DNA of 39,696 bases from Eubacteriaceae bacterium (GTDB taxonomy: Bacteria > Bacillota > Clostridia > Eubacteriales > Anaerofustaceae): positions 1 through 39,696 of the forward strand of contig JAFZLL010000044.1 in NCBI GenBank assembly GCA_017551505.1, in the 5' to 3' direction. The notes beneath the pieces were generated by a model, which was not told the DNA's origin, did no database searches, and worked only from the letters and a program-made list of their open reading frames with translations. The translations under genes and the position numbers were made by a program. Shown piece by piece: positions 1 through 8,989 of the stretch (within the stretch, counting starts at the first letter, position 1; the number at the start of each line of letters is the position of its first letter).

Positions 1-1
1 C

Positions 2-3000
2 ATAACCTACGATGCGTCCGATGCAGGCAAGACCTATACCTATACGATCGACGAGGACGGTTTCGGAGACGGCTGGACAGGCTCCGGAAGTATTACAGCG
101 ACTGTAGTAGTCACCGACAAGGGGGACGGAACGCTTGAAGCAACAGTCACCTATTCACCGGAAGACGCAACGATAACGAATACCTATAAAGCAACAGGCG
201 AAGCTACCATCACAGTAACCAAAGTCCTTGCAGGTGCGGCATGGCCGAGTGGAAAGACTCTGACACTGACTTTGGCAGGTACTGATAGTGCGCCGATGCC
301 TGAAACCACGAGTGTCAATCTGACAGCTGTAGGTAGTGTAAGCTTCGTACCTATTGCGTACACAGAAGCAGATGCAGGCAAGACATATACTTACACGATC
401 GACGAGGACGGTTTCGGAGACGGCTGGACAGGCTCCGGAAGTATTACAGCGACTGTAGTAGTCACCGACAACGGAGACGGAACGCTTGCCACAGAAGTCA
501 CCTATTCACCGGAAGATGCGACGATAACCAATACCTATGTAGCGACAGGTACGGCAGAACTGGAAGCAGTTAAAGTACTCAAAGGACGTGACTGGATGGA
601 TGGTGAGTCATTCACCTTCACGTTAATGGATAAGAATGGCGATAAGATCGAAGAAATATCTGTAACCAAAGGTAATGCTGATGACGTTAAGTTTGAAGCT
701 ATTACATATACGGAAGCAGACGCAGGACAGACATACACTTACACTATCAGTGAAACGGGCGATTTGCCGGCAAACGTTGTCAATTCCGGAGAAATTACTG
801 TAAAGGTTGAAGTCACTGACAATGGAGACGGAACGCTTGCCACAGAAGTCACCTATTCACCGGAAGATAAGACAATTACTAATACTTATACTCCCACTCC
901 GGTGAAGGCACAGATTGCTGTTAACAAGACAATCAATCCATATGTAAGCGGATCTGATAAGACATTCACCTTTACACTGACCCCTGTTGATGATGCTCCG
1001 ATGCCGGAAGGCAAAGATACTCTTTCTGCAGAGATCACGACAGAAAACGGTAACGGTAGCATCTCCTTCGACGAGATTGAATATACCAGCGCGGGAACAT
1101 ACCAGTATACCGTTGTGGAAAAAGATGAGACTGCTCCTGGCTGGACTTATGATACAAAAACGTACAATGTGAAGGTCACGGTAACGGATAATCCGGAAAC
1201 AGGAGAACTGAGTGCAGCCATTGCGTATCCGGAAGAAGGTCAGACAGCTGTTGATGTAGTAAATGAGTTCAGTGAAGAAGGCACGGAAGTCATACTGACT
1301 GTACATAAGATTATCGAGGATCTATCCAACAGTGCAGAGGATGCGACTTTCACATTCGAATTAAGGGATTCAAATGGAGAAAAGCTTCAGGAGAAGCAGA
1401 TCACAACAGAGAACTTTGAAGGAGAAATTGAGTTTGACCCGATCGAGTACACTACATCCGGAACCTATAACTACACTATCGTAGAGACAGGCACGGCACC
1501 GAGTGGCTGGACTTATGATACGAAAGAATACCCGGTTGTTATTGTAGTCAGCGACAACTTTGAAACAGCAATCCTTGAGAGTGCCACCGAAATCGACGGA
1601 GAGACAACGACAAAACTGACAATTACCAATACATATAAAGCAGCTGAAACCGAAGGTACGATCAAGGTAACGAAAGCCATAACTGATAATTCAGGAAGCG
1701 CACCAAACGATGTAACATTCACGTTTACATTGGCAACTACGGATGGCTCCCCGATGCCAAGCAGCGGTAAGAATACAACATCGGTAGAAGGTACCGGTGA
1801 AGCATCATTTGATCCGATTCCCTATGACAAAGCCGGAACATATAACTACACGATCACAGAGACCAACGATGCACCGAACAGCGCCTGGACTTATGATACG
1901 AAAGTATATAATGTCGTAGTAACCGTATCGGATGAGAACGCCGTGCTGAAAGCAACTGCAGCATATGGAGAATCTTCTGACACAAGCTTGACGATCACTA
2001 ATATTTATGATCCTGAAGATGCTAAGGTGGCACCAAAGGCCCGTAAGGTCATTGATGACAAGTCAAACAGCGCACCTGATGAGACCTTTACCTTTAAACT
2101 GTCAGGACCTGACGGTTCTGAAGTTGAAGTCAAGACCCGTGAGAACGGCGGATATGTGGAATTCAGCGAACTTACCTTCGATAAGGTTGGTGATTATGAG
2201 TACACTATTCAGGAGGTTGAAGGATCTACTCCCGGCTTCACCTATGACACGGATGAACATAAATTGACTATTACAGTCAAAGATACAGGCGACGGAAAGC
2301 TGACAGCAACTATCACATATGAGGACGCTGACGAAGAAGGAGAACTCATCATCACGAACGTATATAAAGCAGATCCGACAAGTGTTGAGTTAAAAGTAAC
2401 TAAATATCTTGAAGGCAGTGCAGAGTATCTTGATCCCGAAGATGTTGCAACATTCACATTTAAGCTGGCGACTACGGATGATTCCCCAATGCCAGATAAT
2501 GATACCGTATCAGTGCAAGGTGCTGGTGAAGCGTCATTTGAAGCAATAACCTATGAGGAAGTCGGAACCTATAGTTACACTATAAGTGAGGTCAACGATA
2601 AAGTCGATGGATATGAATATGACGAAACTGTGCACATTATTTCTGTAGAGGTTGTTGATGATGGTGGAAAACTGTCCGCTACATGCATGATTGACGGGGA
2701 GGCCCAAACAGAGACTGGTGCAGAGTTTACTAACTCCTTCAGTTTCAGTCCTGTAAAACTTGATCCTCCTGTGGAGAAGGTAGTGACAGGCGACAAACCT
2801 GCCCCGACAGTTGATTTCCAGTTCACAATGAAAGCTGTCAGCAATACAGCAGGATATGAAGTAGCTGAAATGCCGATGCCTGATGGCTCCTCCGATGGTT
2901 CAAAGACGATGACCATCACTGGTGCAGGTTCCAAGGAGTTCGGTGAAATCGAATATACAATTCCCGGAACATATGTATATGAGATCACAGAGGAGAATAC

Positions 3001-3292
3001 AGGTGCAGCTGATTACACTTATGACACATCAACGTATACTCTGACAGTGGATGTGACAGTAGAAGGAACAGAGTTGGTACTCTCAACTACCTGTACAAAG
3101 GATGGTGAGGAAGCTGATGATATTGTATTTACCAACGAGTACAAGAAAACTCCGCCACCTCAGACCGGTGATACATTGAGCATCGCACTTTGGCTTATAC
3201 TTACGGTTGGATCAGCGCTCGGCGCATCTGCACTCGTAATGCTCCGCAGAAGGATGAGAATGAAGAATAGGCTTCTGCGTAACCTCAAGTAA
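2..3292 (+). CDS. LPXTG-like cell-wall-anchored pilin/adhesin with tandem isopeptide domains (5' partial)
   Basis: The open frame runs in from the left edge, so the true start lies upstream. The protein is a string of about nine domains of roughly 110-120 residues (the first is partial). Each begins with a short strand carrying a Lys (for example VTKVL, VNKTI, VTKAI), has a central YTYTI-x-E strand and ends with an ITNTY-like strand. Lys, Glu and Asn in these places are the hallmark of Streptococcal pilin isopeptide-linkage (FctA/Spy0128-type) domains, which form internal Lys-Asn crosslinks. The C-terminus has a PPPQTGD sorting motif, a hydrophobic segment and an Arg/Lys-rich tail, so sortase should attach it to the cell wall. 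The first three repeats are very similar at DNA level, which indicates recent duplication. A strong terminator follows the stop. The ligand and role (adhesin, pilus shaft or stalk) cannot be read from the sequence. Confidence 0.9.
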   Translation: MTYDASDAGKTYTYTIDEDGFGDGWTGSGSITATVVVTDKGDGTLEATVTYSPEDATITNTYKATGEATITVTKVLAGAAWPSGKTLTLTLAGTDSAPMPETTSVNLTAVGSVSFVPIAYTEADAGKTYTYTIDEDGFGDGWTGSGSITATVVVTDNGDGTLATEVTYSPEDATITNTYVATGTAELEAVKVLKGRDWMDGESFTFTLMDKNGDKIEEISVTKGNADDVKFEAITYTEADAGQTYTYTISETGDLPANVVNSGEITVKVEVTDNGDGTLATEVTYSPEDKTITNTYTPTPVKAQIAVNKTINPYVSGSDKTFTFTLTPVDDAPMPEGKDTLSAEITTENGNGSISFDEIEYTSAGTYQYTVVEKDETAPGWTYDTKTYNVKVTVTDNPETGELSAAIAYPEEGQTAVDVVNEFSEEGTEVILTVHKIIEDLSNSAEDATFTFELRDSNGEKLQEKQITTENFEGEIEFDPIEYTTSGTYNYTIVETGTAPSGWTYDTKEYPVVIVVSDNFETAILESATEIDGETTTKLTITNTYKAAETEGTIKVTKAITDNSGSAPNDVTFTFTLATTDGSPMPSSGKNTTSVEGTGEASFDPIPYDKAGTYNYTITETNDAPNSAWTYDTKVYNVVVTVSDENAVLKATAAYGESSDTSLTITNIYDPEDAKVAPKARKVIDDKSNSAPDETFTFKLSGPDGSEVEVKTRENGGYVEFSELTFDKVGDYEYTIQEVEGSTPGFTYDTDEHKLTITVKDTGDGKLTATITYEDADEEGELIITNVYKADPTSVELKVTKYLEGSAEYLDPEDVATFTFKLATTDDSPMPDNDTVSVQGAGEASFEAITYEEVGTYSYTISEVNDKVDGYEYDETVHIISVEVVDDGGKLSATCMIDGEAQTETGAEFTNSFSFSPVKLDPPVEKVVTGDKPAPTVDFQFTMKAVSNTAGYEVAEMPMPDGSSDGSKTMTITGAGSKEFGEIEYTIPGTYVYEITEENTGAADYTYDTSTYTLTVDVTVEGTELVLSTTCTKDGEEADDIVFTNEYKKTPPPQTGDTLSIALWLILTVGSALGASALVMLRRRMRMKNRLLRNLK
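44..868 (+). repeat. Near-identical 351-bp-period coding repeats in the adhesin gene
   Basis: Bases 44-120 and 395-471 are identical over 77 bp, and 473-517 and 824-868 are identical over 45 bp. Both pairs are offset by exactly 351 bp (117 codons). The repeat unit therefore equals one isopeptide domain and keeps the frame. Later domains in the gene have diverged much more. Confidence 0.9.
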
Positions 3293-3305
3293 TACTTAGT
3301 CTAAC

Positions 3306-3342
3306 AAAAAGATGAGCAGTCAGTTAGCTGCTCATCTTTTTT
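3306..3342 (+). terminator. Rho-independent terminator of the adhesin gene
   Basis: A 14-bp arm (AAAAAGATGAGCAG) pairs perfectly with CTGCTCATCTTTTT around a seven-base loop and runs into a T tract. It lies 14 bp after the stop codon. The A-rich upstream arm could let it work in both directions. Confidence 0.92.
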
Positions 3343-3527
3343 CTATGTATCCGATTGGAAAGAAGCAAAGTTAGTGTAAAGAGTAAGGTCAGTCCAAAAT
3401 TCGGTGTTACTTTTTGTATATGGGTTTATGGAACCGTTTTTAGAAACTGCAGATTGGCTGTCAACGTTTTAGATTTAGATAAGTAAATAATCAGGAAAAC
3501 TGATTTGAAAAGGTTACAAAAAAAAAC

Positions 3528-3557
3528 TTGATTATTATCGAGTTAGCAGAGTATAAT
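3528..3557 (+). promoter_or_regulatory. Sigma-A-type promoter of the cobalamin-riboswitch operon
   Basis: TTGATT at 3528-3533 and a perfect TATAAT at 3552-3557 are separated by 18 bp. Initiation about 7 bp downstream would put the riboswitch aptamer near the 5' end of the transcript. The AT-rich stretch from 3343 to 3527 shows no gene. Confidence 0.7.
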
Positions 3558-3583
3558 TCGATAAACAAATAATACAAATACTG

Positions 3584-3740
3584 TTCAGGTGCCTTTGTGT
3601 AATGCAGAGGATAATAGGGAACCGGGTGAGAACCCCGGACGATCTGGTCACTGTATATGGACAGCTGCTGCGCATCATGCCATTGCCGTAAGGCGAGAAG
3701 GCGCGCGGGGCGTAAGCCGAAGTCAGGAAACCTGCCTGAA
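3584..3740 (+). ncRNA. Cobalamin (B12) riboswitch aptamer
   Basis: The conserved cobalamin-riboswitch blocks appear in order: an AGGTGCC start, AATAGGGAA, a GGTGAGAA.CC stem, TCACTGT, a GCCATTGCCGTAAGGCGAGAAGG-like peripheral element, AAGCCGAAGTCAGG and the B12-box-like GGAAACCTGCC. The closing stem pairs TTCAGG (3584-3589) with CCTGAA (3735-3740). These riboswitches normally turn off corrinoid synthesis or uptake genes, or B12-independent isozymes, when adenosylcobalamin or a related cobamide is abundant. This one lies in front of the methyltransferase / ABC importer / nitrogenase-like operon. Confidence 0.92.
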
Positions 3741-3827
3741 TGGAACGATGAGTATCTTCCAGAGAAAGTAGCTTGTCTGAGAATCGCAGCCACGTATTTG
3801 CGTGTGGCACCAGCAGAAGTGGATCAG

Positions 3828-3859
3828 CCGCTTTCCGAGGATGAAGGAAGGCGGTTTTT
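3828..3859 (+). terminator. Riboswitch expression-platform terminator overlapping the first ribosome binding site
   Basis: CCGCTTTCC (3828-3836) pairs with GGAAGGCGG (3846-3854, one G-U pair), followed directly by TTTTT. The downstream arm contains the GGAAGG that would serve as Shine-Dalgarno for the TTG start at 3862. The same hairpin could therefore end transcription and hide the ribosome binding site. An upstream hairpin, GCCAC (3789-3793) with GTGGC (3804-3808), is a candidate part of the alternative fold. Confidence 0.8.
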
Positions 3860-3861
3860 AA

Positions 3862-4617
3862 TTGGAAAAGATAGATCATTTAGCACAGGTACAGGACTAC
3901 TGGGATCAGAGGAGCCATGGTTTTTCTGACGCTATCAATGAAGAACTAGACAGCCAGCTCGGGAAGGAGTGGTTTGACAGGTTTTCAGAGCTCTTCGGGA
4001 AAGAGCCGCTGGATATCCTCGATGACGGAGCAGGCGCAGGATTTTTCTCCATGATTCTTGCCTCTCTGGGACATAAAGTGACCAGTATCGATTATTCGTC
4101 CGAAATGGTCGAATACATAAAGGCCAATATGGAGAACCGGAAACTGTCGTGCATGGCATACCAGATGGACGCACAGGCTCTTGCATTTGAGGCTTCAAGT
4201 TTTGATGCTGTCGTTCAGCGAAACGTAATGTGGAATCTTGATCACCCGGAGATCGCATATTCCGAGATATATCGGGTGTTGAGACCGGGAGGCATATTCT
4301 TCATAGACGATGGAAACCACTATCTTTCCGCCCACGATGAAGAATATGCGAAGGAAGCCGAAGCGCGCAAAGCTCAGTTTGAAGCCATGAAGAAATCCGC
4401 AGATGTTTCTCCGGGAAGCCATTACAAGCACAATCCGGAAAATGTGGATTTCAGCATTATAGAAAAGATTGCAGTTGAACAGCCTCTGAGCTTCCAGAGA
4501 AGGCCGCAGTGGGATCTGGATCAGATGATAAGGCTGGGATTTAAGGACATATCCGTTCAAATCGACGGTGAAGGGCTTCCGAAACACTTTTTGATCGTAG
4601 CCCGAAAGCCGCGATAA
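3862..4617 (+). CDS. Class I SAM-dependent methyltransferase
   Basis: This 251-residue protein has a Rossmann-type methyltransferase core of the Methyltransf_11 style. Motif I is LDDGAGAGF around residues 53-61 (the first Gly of the usual LDxGxGxG is Asp), followed by an acidic SIDYSSEMVE strand, a MDAQALAF segment and LRPGGIFFIDDGN. There is no signal peptide, so it acts in the cytoplasm. The start is taken as TTG at 3862 because GGAAGG lies 10 bp upstream and no better in-frame start precedes the conserved core. It is the first gene behind the cobalamin riboswitch and lies 57 bp before the ABC lipoprotein gene. The methyl acceptor is unknown. From context it may methylate the imported compound or the product of the nitrogenase-like enzyme. 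Confidence 0.85.
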   Translation: MEKIDHLAQVQDYWDQRSHGFSDAINEELDSQLGKEWFDRFSELFGKEPLDILDDGAGAGFFSMILASLGHKVTSIDYSSEMVEYIKANMENRKLSCMAYQMDAQALAFEASSFDAVVQRNVMWNLDHPEIAYSEIYRVLRPGGIFFIDDGNHYLSAHDEEYAKEAEARKAQFEAMKKSADVSPGSHYKHNPENVDFSIIEKIAVEQPLSFQRRPQWDLDQMIRLGFKDISVQIDGEGLPKHFLIVARKPR

Positions 4618-4674
4618 AGTGTATATAATGCTGAGGCCTTATATATTATTAAATCAAACAGAAATGGAGGAAAA

Positions 4675-6207
4675 ATGAAAAGAAGATTCAAACCTGTTCT
4701 TGCAATGCTTCTGGTGATTATGCTGCTGCTCTCATCATGCGGAAAAGCAAAAGAGCCTGAAGAAGAAAAACACCTGAACGTAGCTATCTATTGGAACGCC
4801 AACGTCAACCCGTTCAACGGATGGGGCGGCTGGTGGACCATGCGTTACGGTATCGGTGAAACGCTTTTGACGATGGACAAGGATATGAAGCTTGTGGAGT
4901 GTCTTGCAGACAGTTACAGCATCGAAGATGACGGCACGACATTCAGATTCCATATCCGCAAGGGAGTAAAGTTCTCCAACGGAGCAGAACTGACGCCAAA
5001 GCATGCGATAGAGTCCATACAGAAGACTGCTGTAGAAAACAGCAGAGGATATCAGCTTAAGCTGGCTTCGGCGGAAGTAGACGGTGAGTACGCAGTATTC
5101 CATACCACCGAGCCTTATGCCGCATTCATCTATGTCATCACCGAACCAATGTGCATCGTAGTCGATACCGATGAGGATATGTCGAATTATGATTTCTATC
5201 CTATCTGCACCGGTCCGTATAAGGTCATCGATCATGTTCCCGATGAAAAGTGGGAGCTTGAAGCCAATGAGTACTATTGGAAAGGTGTAGCTAAGATCAA
5301 GTACATCACAAACTACAATATTGCGAGCGATACGAGGATCCAGGCTCTTATCTCCGGACAGATAGATATGGCTTATTCTCCGTCTACTGCAACACTGCCC
5401 CTGATGGAAGGACACAGCAACCTAAAAAGGATTGATGCCTTAGGCACAAGAGAGAATGATATAGCGATCAACTGCAGAGAGGGAAGACCCACCGCTGATA
5501 AGAATCTCCGTCTTGCTCTTGCTTATGCTCTGGACAGAACGGTGCTTGCACAGGTCTCAGGAAACGGGACGGCAGAGCCTCTCGCAAAGTGCTTCCCAGA
5601 CAGTACAGGATATGATCTGAGCAATGTCAAAGCCCCGGATTACGATGTCGAAAAAGCAAAGGAGTATCTGGAAAAAGCCGGATATACGCAGAAGAACGAT
5701 GAAGGATACGTCCTTGATAAGGACGGAAACGAGCTGGTCCTTAAGATCCTTCTTTCCAGCAGTTCCAACACGGCTGTATTCGTATCCATGATAGATATGT
5801 GGAAAGTGGTAGGAATCCATGTTGAACTGGATCCGATGGAAAGTGTTTCCGACAAGAGAAAAGCAGGTGATTTCGATATTCTCGGCAATGCCGGTTGGCA
5901 GACGATGAACAACGGCGACGGACAGTCCTACATGACAAACAGATGGTCCGACGCCGGAACGGATAACTATTCCGGTTATCATTCCGATGAATTTGAGGCG
6001 ATCATGGTCAAACTCAACAACGCTTTTACCCCTGAGGAAAGAGCAAAAGTTTTCGGAGAAGCAGCCCAGATAATTGCCGACGATTGCCCGGCCATCTTCT
6101 TTGCTGCAACAGCAAACTATGACGTTATCAACACGGATAAGCTCAACGATCTCGATATCTATCCTATCGATTACTACGTAATCGATAACACTTGGACGAT
6201 GAAATAA
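4675..6207 (+). CDS. ABC importer substrate-binding lipoprotein, family 5 (peptide/nickel/opine type)
   Basis: A 510-residue SBP_bac_5 (OppA/NikA/DppA-like) protein. The N-terminus has a basic stretch, a hydrophobic core and a lipobox LLSSC with Cys22 as the lipidation site, so it should be tethered outside the membrane. Family-typical segments include PFNGWGGWW-x-MRYGIGETLL near the N-terminus, LADSYSIEDDGTTFRFHIRKGVKFSNG and, later, LRLALAYALDR. GGAGG lies just upstream of the ATG. Members of this family bind peptides, Ni or Co chelates, opine metallophores and, in DppA, haem. The sequence alone does not settle the ligand. It belongs to the cobalamin-riboswitch operon with two permeases and two ATPases. 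Confidence 0.92.
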   Translation: MKRRFKPVLAMLLVIMLLLSSCGKAKEPEEEKHLNVAIYWNANVNPFNGWGGWWTMRYGIGETLLTMDKDMKLVECLADSYSIEDDGTTFRFHIRKGVKFSNGAELTPKHAIESIQKTAVENSRGYQLKLASAEVDGEYAVFHTTEPYAAFIYVITEPMCIVVDTDEDMSNYDFYPICTGPYKVIDHVPDEKWELEANEYYWKGVAKIKYITNYNIASDTRIQALISGQIDMAYSPSTATLPLMEGHSNLKRIDALGTRENDIAINCREGRPTADKNLRLALAYALDRTVLAQVSGNGTAEPLAKCFPDSTGYDLSNVKAPDYDVEKAKEYLEKAGYTQKNDEGYVLDKDGNELVLKILLSSSSNTAVFVSMIDMWKVVGIHVELDPMESVSDKRKAGDFDILGNAGWQTMNNGDGQSYMTNRWSDAGTDNYSGYHSDEFEAIMVKLNNAFTPEERAKVFGEAAQIIADDCPAIFFAATANYDVINTDKLNDLDIYPIDYYVIDNTWTMK

Positions 6208-6232
6208 TACTTATTTTATAAACTCCTTGATT

Positions 6233-6272
6233 AAGGCGGCAATGCCCCCGGGAAACCCGGGGCAGCTGCCTT
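6233..6272 (+). other. GC-rich intergenic hairpin between binding protein and permease genes
   Basis: TGCCCCCGGG and CCCGGGGCA pair around AAA with one bulged base, and an outer AAGGC..GCCTT stem extends it. No long T tract follows, so it is more likely an mRNA-stabilising or processing hairpin, or a leaky terminator that raises binding-protein expression over the membrane parts. The remaining bases to 6392 include a second weak pairing (AAAGGG 6312-6317 with CCCTTT 6349-6354) and a good ribosome binding site. Confidence 0.6.
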
Positions 6273-6392
6273 GTTCATATTACCTGAATGATTTTGACTT
6301 CTTTTATTCTAAAAGGGAGACGTCTCGATAAACCTATTAGGGGTGATGCCCTTTGGAAATAGCATTTTGTTTGAGAAAAGGAGCGAGATCCC

Positions 6393-7334
6393 ATGTTTAA
6401 GCAGGTCAAAGACAGAATGATATCTCTGCTGATAATCCTCATAGGATTATCAATACTTACTTACGGACTTCTATATCTGCTTCCTTCCGATCCAATCGAA
6501 GTCCTCATTGATTCATTGGGTCTGCCTCACGATACGGAGACCATCGAAAGATTGAATGAGGAATACGGATTTGATAAACCCTTCTGGGTACAGTACTTCA
6601 ACTGGCTCAAAAACATATTTCACGGAGATTTCGGTTATTCCGTCAAATACAGTCAACCGGTAAATCAGGCATTGTGGCGAAAGCTTCCCAACACCATCAA
6701 ACTCGCCTGCAGCGCCTTTGTTATGATGATCATCATTTCTTTTCCGCTCGGCATTCTTTCAGCAGTCTATAAAAACAAGATTGCCGATTACATCATAAGG
6801 TTCATGTCGTTCATAGGTGTGTCCATTCCGTCATTCTGGTTTGGAATGATGCTGGTCTATCTGTTCGGCGTGCAACTCAAATGGCTTCCGGTTGCAGGGT
6901 TTACGTCCTTGAAAGGCCTTATAATGCCGACACTTACTCTGGGTATCACGAATTCTGCCTACTACATACGGCGTATCAGGGCCGTTATGGTGGAGCAGAT
7001 GTCAGAGGAATACATCTCTGGTCTCAAATCAAGAGGGCTGAGTAAGAAAAAGATAATATTCAGACACGTTTTGCCCAACTCGCTTCTTGCTGTCATAACC
7101 ATGCTGGGCATGTCATTCGGGGGCATGCTTGGAGGCACTATGATAGTTGAGACTGTATTTGGATGGAACGGAATAGGATCCGCGGCAATGGGTGCAATCA
7201 CAGCAAGGGACTATTATCTTGTCCAGGGGTATGTGCTCTGGATGGGATTTATATACGTGATCGTTAATCTGGTCGTTGATATCTCATATCAGTTCATTGA
7301 TCCTCGTATTAGAAGGGGGATGCAGGTGAAATGA
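6393..7334 (+). CDS. ABC importer permease, NikB/OppB/DppB type
   Basis: A 313-residue membrane protein with an N-terminal helix, the usual long periplasmic-side loop (LPSDPIEVLIDSLGLPHDTE..), and five further hydrophobic segments of the BPD_transp_1 domain. The EAA-like coupling motif is read in the region around YISGLKSRGLSKKKIIFRHVLPNS. An AAAAGGAG ribosome binding site precedes the ATG. The next permease starts inside its stop codon (ATGA overlap), so the two are translationally coupled. It would form the heterodimeric membrane channel with the following gene. Confidence 0.93.
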   Translation: MFKQVKDRMISLLIILIGLSILTYGLLYLLPSDPIEVLIDSLGLPHDTETIERLNEEYGFDKPFWVQYFNWLKNIFHGDFGYSVKYSQPVNQALWRKLPNTIKLACSAFVMMIIISFPLGILSAVYKNKIADYIIRFMSFIGVSIPSFWFGMMLVYLFGVQLKWLPVAGFTSLKGLIMPTLTLGITNSAYYIRRIRAVMVEQMSEEYISGLKSRGLSKKKIIFRHVLPNSLLAVITMLGMSFGGMLGGTMIVETVFGWNGIGSAAMGAITARDYYLVQGYVLWMGFIYVIVNLVVDISYQFIDPRIRRGMQVK

Positions 7335-8182
7335 AGAAGATGATGAAAAAGCCGCTGAGCCGGTCCAGGATAATAGCCAGGATCAAATTTGCTGTTGCTT
7401 TGTTGTTTACGGTTCTGTTTATTTGTTTTTCATTATTTGCCAGCTATCTTGCCCCTTATGACCCATTGGAAACGCATTACGACCATATGCTGGAAGCTCC
7501 AAGCAGCAGATTTATCTTCGGAACCGATCAGCTGGGAAGAGATATTTACTCGCGTATCCTTTATGGAGGGAAAACCTCGCTGCTTATCGCATTTGCGGTC
7601 ACGGGAATCGTGTCTTTCATCGGTATTCTCATAGGCACGGCTGCAGGTTATATGGGCGGAGTCTTTGACTCGCTGCTTATGAGATTCTGTGATACGCTGA
7701 TGGCTTTCCCCGGCTCTATATTTACCATCGCGCTGGTCAGTTTTATCGGGACCGGTGTTACGAACATGATCCTTGCCATGTGCCTGACGAGCTGGACAGG
7801 GTTTGCAAGGACAAGCAGATCTCTTGTTTTATCGATAAAAAACAATGTCTATATAGAACAGGCAAAGATGGGCGGAGCTTCTGACTGGAAGATCCTGATG
7901 GTATACATCATACCGAATGTCCTTCCTGCACTTCTTGTAAATATATTTCAGAGCATCGGGAGCAAATTGCTGACGATCTCGGGCCTGTCGCTTCTGGGCC
8001 TCGGATCACCTCCGCCCACACCGGAATGGGGCTTTATGCTTTCCGAAGGGAAAAACTTTATGTATCAGGCTTCGTGGATGCTTACTTTCCCCGGTCTTAT
8101 TATTCTGATCAATGTCGTTATCTTCAATTTTTTAAGCGACAGTATCCAGGATCTTATGAATCCGAGGGAAAGCGTCTGGTAG
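7331..8182 (+). CDS. ABC importer permease, NikC/OppC/DppC type
   Basis: A 283-residue partner permease with the family N-terminal OppC_N segment (SYLAPYDPLETHYDHMLEAPS), then FGTDQLGRDIYSRILYGGKTSL, and a BPD_transp_1 domain with the coupling sequence YIEQAKMGGASDWKILMVYIIPNV. It ends with PEWGFMLSEGKNFM.. and SIQDLMNPRE, typical of the family. It overlaps the preceding permease by 4 bp and is followed after 12 bp by the first ATPase gene, so it is part of one transporter operon. Confidence 0.93.
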   Translation: MKKMMKKPLSRSRIIARIKFAVALLFTVLFICFSLFASYLAPYDPLETHYDHMLEAPSSRFIFGTDQLGRDIYSRILYGGKTSLLIAFAVTGIVSFIGILIGTAAGYMGGVFDSLLMRFCDTLMAFPGSIFTIALVSFIGTGVTNMILAMCLTSWTGFARTSRSLVLSIKNNVYIEQAKMGGASDWKILMVYIIPNVLPALLVNIFQSIGSKLLTISGLSLLGLGSPPPTPEWGFMLSEGKNFMYQASWMLTFPGLIILINVVIFNFLSDSIQDLMNPRESVW

Positions 8183-8194
8183 GAGGACCCAGGG

Positions 8195-8989
8195 ATGAGT
8201 TTGCTTGAAGTAAAAAACTGTACCATAAAATATCAGAACGGTACTTCTGCGGTAAGCAATGTATCCTTCAGCGTTGAACAGGGTGAGATAGTAAGCCTTG
8301 TGGGTGAGAGCGGAAGCGGAAAAACAACGATGATCCGCGCCATTCTCGGTCTTCTCCCACCGGGAGGAAAAGTCACTGAAGGTGAAATAATCCTTGACGG
8401 CAGGAATCTGCTCAGCCTGTCCGAGCGTGAACAGGAAGAACTGCGGGGAAAAGACATTGCCATGATATTTCAGGATGTCGGCGCGTCGATGGACCCGATA
8501 AAACTGATAAAAAGCCAGTATATAGAGGCAATAAGGACTCACGAGAGGATCTCAAGAGAAGAAAGCTACGATAAGGCAACCGATATGCTCAGGCGCATGC
8601 ACCTGACTGATGCAAACCGTGTCATGGCATCTTATCCGTTTGAATTATCCGGCGGCATGAAGCAGCGAGTCGGCATAGCTATGGGGATGACTGCGCAGCC
8701 GAAGCTCCTCCTTGCGGATGAACCGACCTCTGCGCTCGACGTTACGATACAGGCTCAGGTGGTCCATGAACTTAAAGAACTGCGCGATAAATACGGAGCG
8801 ACTATAATCCTCGTTACCCATAATATGGGTGTGGCATCGTATCTTTCCGATAAGATAGGAGTGATGAAAACGAGTCGGATGGTCGAGTTTGGGACTAGGG
8901 ATGAAATAATACTCGATCCGAAGGAACAATACACCAAGGATCTGATCGACGCAGTCCCGAAGATGGGAGGTAAACGTTTTGCCAGATAA
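8195..8989 (+). CDS. ABC importer ATPase, NikD/OppD/DppD type
   Basis: A 264-residue nucleotide-binding subunit. The Walker A motif is GESGSGKT (residues 37-44), the signature is LSGGMKQR, Walker B is LLLADEPTSALD, and the switch His lies in ILVTHNMG. At about 264 residues it is shorter than many OppD proteins (about 330) and lacks most of the C-terminal oligopeptide extension, as in NikD-like forms. An AGGAGG site lies upstream of the ATG. It should pair with the next gene as a heterodimeric ATPase driving import. Confidence 0.93.
   Translation: MSLLEVKNCTIKYQNGTSAVSNVSFSVEQGEIVSLVGESGSGKTTMIRAILGLLPPGGKVTEGEIILDGRNLLSLSEREQEELRGKDIAMIFQDVGASMDPIKLIKSQYIEAIRTHERISREESYDKATDMLRRMHLTDANRVMASYPFELSGGMKQRVGIAMGMTAQPKLLLADEPTSALDVTIQAQVVHELKELRDKYGATIILVTHNMGVASYLSDKIGVMKTSRMVEFGTRDEIILDPKEQYTKDLIDAVPKMGGKRFAR

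Noticed and set aside
3657-3929. 90-codon open frame running through the riboswitch
   Set aside because: The region is explained by the cobalamin aptamer and terminator, and the frame overlaps the methyltransferase gene out of frame.
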